From positions 1 to 5,293 of the forward strand of contig JALVCR010000029.1 of the NCBI GenBank assembly GCA_027009865.1: DNA of 5,293 bases. The letters run 5' to 3'. Below are positions 1 to 5,116 of this stretch, piece after piece. The DNA is from Campylobacterales bacterium. GTDB taxonomy: Bacteria > Campylobacterota > Campylobacteria > Campylobacterales > JAADDG01. The notes beneath the pieces were generated by a model. It saw only the letters and a list, made by a program, of their open reading frames with translations, made no database searches and was not told the origin of the DNA. Made by a program: the position numbers and the translations under genes. Position 1 is the first letter of the stretch, and the number at the start of each line of letters is the position of its first letter.

Positions 1-1032
1 TCTCGCCTCAATTTTCTCTTTATCGCCAGCACCATCAACGATAGTGGTGTTCTCTTTATCGATTACAACTCTTCCAGCTTTGCCAAGATCATCTATAGTT
101 GCGCTCTCAAGAGTTCTTCCAAGCTCCTCTGTAATTACGTTTCCGCCTGTCAAGATAGCGATATCCTCAAGCATCGCTTTTCTTCTGTCTCCAAATCCGG
201 GAGCTTTTACAGCAGCGATATTCAAAACGCCTCTTAATTTATTCAAAACAAGAGTAGCTAAAGCCTCACCCTCTATATCTTCGGCAACTATAAGCAAAGG
301 TCTTCCGGTTTTTTGAACTTGCTCTAAGATAGGCAATAGATCTTTTAAATTGGATATCTTTTTATCATACAACAATATTAGAGGATTTTCCATCTCAACA
401 GTCATCTTATCGGCATTTGTTATAAAGTATGGAGATAGATATCCTCTATCAAATTGCATACCTTCCACAACTTCAAGCTCGTCATTGATACCTTTAGCCT
501 CTTCTACGGTAATAACGCCGTCTTGTCCGACTTTCTCCATAGCTTCGGAAATTAGCTCGCCTATTTTTCTGTCAGAATTTGCAGAAATAGTCGCTACTTG
601 AGCTATCTCCTCTTTATTTTTAACCTCTTTTGCAAGTTTTTTAAGCTCTTCTATAATAGCCTCGGCAGCCTTATCCATACCTCTTTTAACTGCTATAGGA
701 TTAGCTCCCGCAGTAATGTTTCTTAGACCCTCTTTGAAAATTGCATGAGCCAAAATAGTAGCAGTTGTTGTTCCGTCACCCGCCTCATCGGCTGTTTTGC
801 TTGCAACCTCTTTTACAAGCTGTGCTCCCATATTCTCAACAGTATCTGGAAGCTCTATCTCTTTAGCAACTGAAACACCGTCTTTTGTTATAGAAGGAGC
901 GCCAAAACTTTTTTGAATCAAAACATTTCTACCTCTTGGTCCCATAGTAACTTTAACGGCATCGCTTAACTTTTTAACGCCATCATACAATTTGCTTCTT
1001 GACTCGTCTGAGAAAATTATCTCTTTAGCCAT
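1..1032 (-). CDS. groEL: Chaperonin GroEL (60 kDa), N-terminal 344 residues, cut by left window edge
   Basis: GroEL forms the double-ring ATP-driven cytoplasmic folding chamber that works with GroES. The reading frame is open from the ATG at 1032 to base 1, giving 344 of the roughly 545 residues usual in the family. The visible part covers the N-terminal equatorial segment (about 1-133), the intermediate segment (about 134-190) and most of the apical domain. The start reads MAKEIIFSDESRSKLYDGVK. The nucleotide-binding motif GDGTTTAT lies at residues 85-92, with D86 equivalent to catalytic D87 of E. coli GroEL. The phosphate-loop region (VTMGPRGRNV, about 28-37), ITKDGVSV (48-55), the substrate-binding region DRGYLSPYF and KAPGFGDRRK are all intact. 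An AAGAGGAG ribosome site (1039-1046) sits 6 nt from this ATG. A second in-frame ATG two codons upstream (1036-1038) abuts that site and is too close to be used. It lies 54 bp after groES with no terminator between them, so both share one HrcA/CIRCE-controlled transcript. Confidence 0.98.
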   Translation of the reverse strand, partial: MAKEIIFSDESRSKLYDGVKKLSDAVKVTMGPRGRNVLIQKSFGAPSITKDGVSVAKEIELPDTVENMGAQLVKEVASKTADEAGDGTTTATILAHAIFKEGLRNITAGANPIAVKRGMDKAAEAIIEELKKLAKEVKNKEEIAQVATISANSDRKIGELISEAMEKVGQDGVITVEEAKGINDELEVVEGMQFDRGYLSPYFITNADKMTVEMENPLILLYDKKISNLKDLLPILEQVQKTGRPLLIVAEDIEGEALATLVLNKLRGVLNIAAVKAPGFGDRRKAMLEDIAILTGGNVITEELGRTLESATIDDLGKAGRVVIDKENTTIVDGAGDKEKIEAR

Positions 1033-1086
1033 TCTCATCTCCTCTTTAATTTTTTATTTTTTTAATTTAAATTTAAAATAGGTTAA

Positions 1087-1356
1087 TTATTTTAAAATTC
1101 CTAAAATATCGTCGGTATTTAAAACCAAATACTCTTCACCTTCGAGATTGATATCTGTTCCAGAATACTTAGCAAATACTACTTTATCTCCTACTTTAAT
1201 CTCTCCGTCTTCCTCTACCTCTTTACTTATCGCCTTTACTTCGCCGATTAAAGGTTTCTCTTTCGCATTGTCTGGTATAATAATTCCTGATGGGGTAGTT
1301 GATTCTTCTTCTACTCTTTGAACCAAAACTCTTTGTCCTAATGGTGTAAAGTTCAT
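1087..1356 (-). CDS. groES: Co-chaperonin GroES (10 kDa), 89 residues
   Basis: GroES is the heptameric lid that closes the GroEL chamber in the cytoplasm. The protein begins MNFTPLGQRVLVQRVEEEST and has the GroES beta-barrel pattern. The mobile loop (about residues 17-33) contains SGIIIPD (23-29), whose hydrophobic residues dock on the GroEL apical domain. The conserved core IGEVKAI...VGDKVVFAKYSGTDI follows, and the C-terminus is DDILGILK. At 89 residues it is a little shorter than E. coli GroES (97), mostly through a shorter roof hairpin around 46-56. The frame stays open to a TTG at 1362, but the AGAGGAG ribosome site (1363-1369) directly abuts that TTG and stands 6 nt before the ATG at 1356, so the ATG is chosen. 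It is the first gene of the groES-groEL operon, with a predicted untranslated leader of about 55 nt that contains part of the CIRCE operator. Confidence 0.97.
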   Translation of the reverse strand: MNFTPLGQRVLVQRVEEESTTPSGIIIPDNAKEKPLIGEVKAISKEVEEDGEIKVGDKVVFAKYSGTDINLEGEEYLVLNTDDILGILK

Positions 1357-1389
1357 TGTCAACTCCTCTATAAATGTTTTTTCTAAGTT

Positions 1390-1416
1390 TTAGCACTCGT
1401 TATTTTTGAGTGCTGA
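1390..1416 (-). promoter_or_regulatory. CIRCE operator for heat-shock repressor HrcA
   Basis: The arms are TTAGCACTC (1390-1398) and GAGTGCTGA (1408-1416), separated by exactly 9 nt. The CIRCE consensus is TTAGCACTC-N9-GAGTGCTAA, so 17 of 18 arm bases match; the only deviation is G at 1415. The element starts 34 bp upstream of the groES ATG and overlaps the predicted transcription start (about 1411). Known biology: HrcA dimers bind CIRCE and repress chaperone operons, and release occurs when unfolded protein titrates GroEL away from HrcA. Inference: this operon is under that feedback. No hrcA gene is visible in the window. Confidence 0.96.
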
Positions 1417-1417
1417 A

Positions 1418-1446
1418 ATTTTACATAAAAATTTGTCATTTGTCAA
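1418..1446 (-). promoter_or_regulatory. Sigma-70-type promoter of groES-groEL
   Basis: Read on the minus strand, a perfect -35 box TTGACA (1441-1446) is followed by exactly 17 nt and a -10 box TAAAAT (1418-1423), which matches TATAAT at 5 of 6 positions. Transcription should start near 1411, inside the right arm of CIRCE, so bound HrcA would block initiation. A full consensus -35 is stronger than the usual vegetative promoters of Campylobacterota, which often lack one; this fits an intrinsically strong promoter held in check by a repressor. Confidence 0.88.
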
Positions 1447-1458
1447 GAGTATATGACA
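1432..1458. repeat. Tandem TTTGTCA x2 plus inverted TGACA at the groES -35 region
   Basis: TTTGTCA occurs twice back to back (1432-1438 and 1439-1445). An inverted copy of the core, TGACA, lies at 1454-1458, so TGTCA (1441-1445) and TGACA form an inverted repeat with an 8-nt spacer. The second direct copy contains the groES -35 box. Part of the similarity is forced by the -35 sequence itself, but the extra copies are not. It may be a second regulator site in the divergent groES/AsmA-like spacer or chance in A/T-rich DNA; no known regulator motif is recognised. Confidence 0.5.
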
Positions 1459-1540
1459 GGATTGGATATAAATTTTTAGTATTATTCACTAATAGTTGTT
1501 TTATTTAAGAAATTTACATAAATTTTCTAAAGGTTATAAA

Positions 1541-3565
1541 ATGAAAATATTTTCATATATATTGTTGTTAATTGCGATAATTTTCGGTATTGGATATTTT
1601 TTACTATTTACCCAAAGCGGAAACGATATTATAAAACCCTATTTATCTTCTCTCATTTCCCAAAAAACAGCCCAAAAAGTAGCTATTAACAAGCTAACGC
1701 TAAAAACAGACCATATCAACACATCACTCAATATAAATGATAGCATTGATATAAATATAGACGGCACTATAAATCTTTTTAAAAAAAGTTTTGATTTAAA
1801 CTACACAGCCAAAGCAGACAAAATAAAAACAAAAGATAAAACTATAAATGCAAACATAAATATAGCGGGAAAAATAGAGGGAAATATAAAAGATATTAAA
1901 ATAAAAGGAAACGGAGAAGCTCTATCCTCTCCGATAGACTACTCCTTGCAGATAGTAAATAGTGAAATAGAGAATATAAATCTGCAAACCAAAAAGGCAA
2001 AAATAGAAGAGCTTTTAGCAGTTATAGGTAAAAAAGAGTATATAAAAGGAGATTTTGATCTTTTAATAAATATACCAAAATTCAATCCAAACAGCCTAAA
2101 GGGAAAAACCTCTCTTAAAATCTATAAAAGTATCTTAAATTCACAAGCTTTAAAAGAGGATTTCAAAATAGAGATTCCAAAAAACAGCTTCCTGCAAGGA
2201 GATGTTATCTCAAATCTTAAAGGAAACCATATAGAAACTTCGGCAAATATAGAAAGCTCTTTTGGATACATTAAAGTCAAAAATGCAAAAACGGATATAT
2301 CTCAAAAAGAGATTAAAATAGACAGCGACTATTTGATATTGGCAAAATTAAAATCCTTGCAAAAAATAGCAAATCTGCCGTTAAGAGGAGAAGTAAAAGC
2401 AAAAGGAGATATACATATAAAGGGCAAAGATTTTCAAATAAGCGCAATAAGCAACTCTTTTGGAGGAGAGAGCTATCTTAAGATGGATGGAAAAAGAATG
2501 AATATAAATATAAAAGAGGCTTTGATAGAGAAAATATTATATATTTTAGGAGAAAATCCTCTATCAAAAGGCAAGATAGACTTGCAGGCAAACATAAACA
2601 TATCCCCTTTAACGGGAGAAACAAAAATAGAGACAAAAGAGGCTGTTTTAAACCAAGCTTTAATAGAAAAAGAGTTTAAAATCAAACTTCCAAAAGAGTC
2701 TTCATACAAACTTTCCGCCTTTATAAAATTTTTAAAAGATAAAATAGATTTGAAAGCAAATTTAAAATCTTTTATAGATATGAAAATATACAACGGAATT
2801 TACGACCTAAAAACTCAAATATTTAAAGCAAAATATGAAGCTTACATAAAAGATTTATCCACTCTTCAGCCAATAATAAACAAAAAACTAAAAGGCGATA
2901 TGAAAATAGAGGGAGAGATTACAAAAACTAAAAAAGATTTGATAATAGATGGAAAATCCCAAAAATTTGGGGGAAACATAGATTTTGTCATAAAAAACGG
3001 CAAATTAAAGCTTCAAGCAAAACATATCAATGTAGTAAAAATACTTGATATGGCTCTCTATCCAAAAATAGCCGACGGGGTTGCCGATATAGAAGCCTCA
3101 TATGATCTAATTTCTCAAAGGGGGGAAGCTTTCATAAAAATAGAGAGGGCAAAAATATTAAGAAATACTCTAACAGATATGATAGCCGCATTTACAAAAT
3201 ATGACTTTACAAAAGAGAAATTTAATGAAACAACTCTAAAGAGTATAATAAATAAAGAGCATGTAACCTTTAATCTACTTGCAAGAAGCGAGCATAGTTA
3301 CATATCTTTTAAAAACGGAAAAATAGATACAAAAAATGAGACTATAAAAGCTCCTTTTGATATTTTGATAAAGAAAAAGGATATAAAAGGCTCAATAGAA
3401 GGAAGAATAAATAAACCAAAAATAAAAATAAACACCTCAAAATATTTAAAAGAGAAAGCCATAAACAAAGTCGAAAAACTGCTTGAGAAAAAATTTGGCA
3501 AAGAGGGAGAAAAAAACGATAAAATAGAAAAAATAAAAGGAATTTTGGAGCTTTTTAAAAAATAG
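1541..3565 (+). CDS. AsmA/TamB-like inner-membrane-anchored periplasmic protein, 674 residues
   Basis: This is probably a member of the broad AsmA-like group, which spans or lines the periplasm and is implicated in envelope assembly and lipid transport to the outer membrane; the exact role here is unknown. One membrane helix covers about residues 4-23, followed by LLFTQSGNDI and then a long lysine-rich body of alternating short beta-strands without further helices. About three related units occupy roughly 154-325, 328-497 and 498-630. Aligned landmarks are KIEELLAVIG (154), LIEKILYILG (328) and VVKILDMAL (498); EDFKIEIPKNS (206) and KEFKIKLPKES (377); and SNSFGGESY (304) and SQKFGGNID (473). 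A charged, probably helical tail (about 634-674) ends the protein. The frame is open from a TTG at 1496, but the ATG at 1541 has AAAGG 7 nt upstream and gives a proper signal anchor. It diverges from groES. TATTAT (1480-1485) is a weak -10 candidate. It could equally be named DUF748-like or DUF3971-like. Confidence 0.8.
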   Translation: MKIFSYILLLIAIIFGIGYFLLFTQSGNDIIKPYLSSLISQKTAQKVAINKLTLKTDHINTSLNINDSIDINIDGTINLFKKSFDLNYTAKADKIKTKDKTINANINIAGKIEGNIKDIKIKGNGEALSSPIDYSLQIVNSEIENINLQTKKAKIEELLAVIGKKEYIKGDFDLLINIPKFNPNSLKGKTSLKIYKSILNSQALKEDFKIEIPKNSFLQGDVISNLKGNHIETSANIESSFGYIKVKNAKTDISQKEIKIDSDYLILAKLKSLQKIANLPLRGEVKAKGDIHIKGKDFQISAISNSFGGESYLKMDGKRMNINIKEALIEKILYILGENPLSKGKIDLQANINISPLTGETKIETKEAVLNQALIEKEFKIKLPKESSYKLSAFIKFLKDKIDLKANLKSFIDMKIYNGIYDLKTQIFKAKYEAYIKDLSTLQPIINKKLKGDMKIEGEITKTKKDLIIDGKSQKFGGNIDFVIKNGKLKLQAKHINVVKILDMALYPKIADGVADIEASYDLISQRGEAFIKIERAKILRNTLTDMIAAFTKYDFTKEKFNETTLKSIINKEHVTFNLLARSEHSYISFKNGKIDTKNETIKAPFDILIKKKDIKGSIEGRINKPKIKINTSKYLKEKAINKVEKLLEKKFGKEGEKNDKIEKIKGILELFKK

Positions 3566-3601
3566 GCTCCAAGCCCTTTAAAGGTTAATTAAGTTTTTTT
3601 T
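3545..3601 (+). terminator. Possible weak terminator region after the AsmA-like gene
   Basis: A 7-bp inverted repeat, TTGGAGC (3545-3551) and GCTCCAA (3566-3572), flanks the TAG stop codon (3563-3565). A competing small hairpin GGCT-CCA-AGCC (3565-3575) and the palindrome CCTTTAAAGG (3575-3584) follow, and a run of eight T lies at 3594-3601. The T run is not directly behind a G/C-rich stem, so this is not a canonical intrinsic terminator. The T run may instead belong to the tRNA promoter. Confidence 0.3.
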
Positions 3602-3610
3602 CGTTAAAAT
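3594..3610 (+). promoter_or_regulatory. Candidate tRNA promoter: T-rich tract plus -10 box
   Basis: TAAAAT (3605-3610) matches TATAAT at 5 of 6 positions and would start transcription near 3617, about 12 nt before the tRNA. It is preceded by eight T (3594-3601) and no recognisable -35 box. T-rich DNA in place of a -35 box is the known arrangement for the vegetative sigma factor in Helicobacter and Campylobacter. In DNA this A/T-rich the box is weak evidence on its own. Confidence 0.4.
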
Positions 3611-3628
3611 CTCCGTCTAAATTTCAAT

Positions 3629-3705
3629 GGCTGGGTAGCTCAGCTGGTTAGAGCGCTGGTCTCATAAGCCGGAGGTCGGGAGTTCAAGTCTCCCCTCAGC
3701 TACCA
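3629..3705 (+). tRNA. tRNA-Met (anticodon CAT), probably elongator
   Basis: The 77-nt gene folds into a full cloverleaf: acceptor GGCTGGG with CTCAGCT (two G-U pairs, including G1-U72), D stem GCTC/GAGC, anticodon stem CTGGT/GCCGG (two G-U pairs), loop CTCATAA with anticodon CAT, variable loop AGGTC, T stem GGGAG/CTCCC, then A73 and an encoded CCA (3703-3705). It lacks the three stacked G-C pairs of initiator tRNA, and its first pair is G-U rather than the unpaired 1-72 of bacterial initiators. The acceptor pair U4-A69 matches elongator tRNA-Met and not the C4-G69 of the lysidine-modified tRNA-Ile2, which also has a CAT gene anticodon. Six T follow directly (3706-3711). Confidence 0.93.
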
Positions 3706-3707
3706 TT

Positions 3708-3735
3708 TTTTAACCTCCAAATTTTAACCTCCAAA
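3708..3735 (+). repeat. Perfect tandem repeat, two 14-bp units
   Basis: TTTTAACCTCCAAA occurs at 3708-3721 and again immediately at 3722-3735 without mismatch, starting 2 bp after the tRNA CCA end. The first 8 bases, TTTTAACC, recur at 3831-3838 and in inverted form at 3872-3879, in the inverted repeat at the start of the downstream ATPase gene. The function is unknown. The spacer 3736-3829 holds no convincing gene or RNA; TATACA (3818-3823) is a possible -10 box. Confidence 0.8.
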
Positions 3736-3829
3736 TAAAACTTGCGCTTCAAATTTTATTCCAAATATTCAGAATTATTCATATCTCCTATTCAAATGAA
3801 AACTTTATACCAAAACTTATACAATTTTA

Positions 3830-3880
3830 ATTTTAACCACGCTAAAATGTAAAAAAATATAAAAATAGTGTGGTTAAAAT
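3830..3880. promoter_or_regulatory. Long inverted repeat bracketing the ATPase start region
   Basis: The left arm (3830-3844) and right arm (3866-3880) can form 15 pairs, 14 Watson-Crick and one G-T (3841 with 3869), around a 21-nt A-rich loop. The innermost core is TTTTAACCAC against GTGGTTAAAA. The right arm ends on the second base of the probable ATG (3879-3881). The loop contains TATAAA (3858-3863), a plausible -10 box. A second -10 candidate, TATACA (3818-3823), would start RNA near 3830, so the RNA would begin with this hairpin and hide the start codon. Either reading suggests autoregulation, by an operator around a promoter or by an RNA stem, but this is inference. Confidence 0.6.
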
Positions 3881-5093
3881 GTATATAGAGAGATTTTTAG
3901 AAAAAAAAATAGAAAAATATCTAAATTCGCCTGAAATCATTGCAATATTTGGACCAAGACAGGTAGGAAAAACCACTCTTTTAAAAGAGATTTATAAAAA
4001 AGTTAGAAATCCTATTTTTCTAACATTTGAAGATATTGAATTAAAAACCCTCTTCGAAGAGGATATAAAAAGTTTTATAAAACTCTATATTGAGCCTTTT
4101 CAAACAATTTTTATAGATGAATTTCAATACGCAAAAACAGGTGGAAAAAATCTCAAATTTATTTATGATACAACTCAAAATAAAAAGATTTTTATAAGCG
4201 GCTCTTCCACGATGGAACTGTCAATTAATGCGATTAAATATTTAGCAGGACGTATTTTTGTTTTTAATCTATACTCTTTTTCATTCGGAGAATTTTTAAA
4301 TTATAAAGATAAAAATCTATACAATCTAATTATCAATAGCGAAAATTTCTCTTCAATTATCATTGAAAAAACAAATAAATATCTTAACGAATATATTATT
4401 TACGGGGGTTATCCAAGAGTCGTTTTGGCAAAAGATGAACTTGAAAAAAAAGAGGTGCTAAAAAATCTGCTAAATATATATCTTCTTAGAGATATAAAAG
4501 ATGTTGCAGGAATTGTTGATGAAGTTAAAATGTATAAACTTCTAAAAGCACTCTCGTTACAAATAGGAAACGTAGTGGTTTATAATGAACTTGCAAATAC
4601 AGTAGGAATTAACTCAAATAAATTAAAAGAGTATCTCGATATTTTAGAGAAAGTTTTTCTGATAAAAAAAATAACCCCCTTTTTTACCAATAAAAGATTG
4701 GAAATCGTTAAAAATCCTAAAGTTTACTTCTATGATTTAGGTTTGAGGAATATTGTAATAAATAATTTTTTACCGTTAGAAAATAGAGGAGATAGCGGCG
4801 CTTTATTGGAAAATTTCGTTTTTAGAGAACTGGTAGAAAAAGATTTAAAATATTATCGAACAAAAAATGGAGCAGAGGTTGATTTTATTCTAAACGATAT
4901 CATCCCAATAGAAGTAAAGTCAAATCTATCCGACTTTAAAATAAGCAAATCATATCAATACTTTTTAGAAAATTACAATCCTCCAAAAGCTTACCTGCTA
5001 AACTTAAATAAATTTGGTAAAAAAAGATTTAAAGAGCATGAAGTTTTATTTTGGCCTCTCTTTTTGCTAATCAAAGGGGAAGAAATGTTATAA
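3879..5093 (+). CDS. AAA+ ATPase with DUF4143 domain, 404 residues
   Basis: This belongs to the ATP-binding AAA_14/DUF4143 family; members are widespread, sporadic and mostly of unknown function. Walker A GPRQVGKTT lies at 25-33, Walker B IFIDE at 77-81 and sensor-1-like ISGSS at 106-110. The family signature AGRIFVFNLYSFSFGEFL follows at 123-140, then GGYPR (176-180) and YLLRDIKD (201-208). A winged-helix-like segment spans about 230-265. The C-terminal DUF4143 part has a PD-(D/E)XK-nuclease-like pattern: E311 in LLENFVFREL, AEVDF (332-336) and IEVKS (344-348). All motifs are intact and the length is usual, so the gene looks functional. The frame opens at GTG 3870, but the ATG at 3879 fits the family N-terminus. 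Neither start has a good ribosome site; the upstream DNA is occupied by the inverted repeat. Whether the nuclease-like fold cuts DNA is not known. Confidence 0.9.
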   Translation: MYIERFLEKKIEKYLNSPEIIAIFGPRQVGKTTLLKEIYKKVRNPIFLTFEDIELKTLFEEDIKSFIKLYIEPFQTIFIDEFQYAKTGGKNLKFIYDTTQNKKIFISGSSTMELSINAIKYLAGRIFVFNLYSFSFGEFLNYKDKNLYNLIINSENFSSIIIEKTNKYLNEYIIYGGYPRVVLAKDELEKKEVLKNLLNIYLLRDIKDVAGIVDEVKMYKLLKALSLQIGNVVVYNELANTVGINSNKLKEYLDILEKVFLIKKITPFFTNKRLEIVKNPKVYFYDLGLRNIVINNFLPLENRGDSGALLENFVFRELVEKDLKYYRTKNGAEVDFILNDIIPIEVKSNLSDFKISKSYQYFLENYNPPKAYLLNLNKFGKKRFKEHEVLFWPLFLLIKGEEML

Positions 5094-5094
5094 T
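5086..5094 (+). promoter_or_regulatory. Extended -10 promoter of the NnrS-family gene
   Basis: TGTTATAAT is a perfect extended -10 element: TG (5086-5087), one base, then consensus TATAAT (5089-5094). It overlaps the last codons and TAA stop of the ATPase gene. Upstream DNA is T-rich (five T at 5061-5065), and TTGCTA (5064-5069) is only a poor -35 at 19-nt spacing. Transcription should start near 5101, leaving a leader of about 16 nt that holds the ribosome site. Promoters without -35 boxes are normal in Campylobacterota. Confidence 0.65.
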
Positions 5095-5116
5095 CGCATA
5101 AAAAAGGAGCAAAAAG

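Noticed and set aside
44..601. Two plus-strand open frames of 90 and 83 codons (44-316, 350-601)
   Set aside because: They lie antisense inside groEL, have low-complexity Ser/Ile-rich translations and no ribosome sites.
1357..1362. Upstream TTG start for GroES adding two residues
   Set aside because: The ribosome site directly abuts this TTG; the ATG at 1356 has proper spacing and the normal family N-terminus.
1496..1540. Longer start (TTG at 1496) for the AsmA-like protein
   Set aside because: It adds 15 residues before the membrane anchor and has no ribosome site, whereas the ATG at 1541 has AAAGG 7 nt upstream.
2473..3501. Two minus-strand open frames (2473-2793 and 3298-3501) inside the AsmA-like gene
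   Set aside because: Phe/Ser/Ile-rich translations are what the reverse of Lys-rich coding DNA gives; no ribosome site or family match is seen.
3629..3705. CAT-anticodon tRNA as initiator tRNA-fMet or as tRNA-Ile2
   Set aside because: No three G-C pairs in the anticodon stem and no unpaired 1-72, so not initiator; U4-A69 rather than C4-G69 argues against Ile2, though modification cannot be read from DNA.
3708..3735. Tandem 14-bp repeat as the start of a CRISPR array
   Set aside because: There are only two units, no spacers, the unit is too short, and no cas genes are nearby.
3847..3852. Start-stop pair ATGTAA in the ATPase leader, with TAAAATGTA also present at the real start
   Set aside because: It lies in an A-rich loop without a ribosome site; the repeat of TAAAATGTA is easily expected by chance in such DNA.
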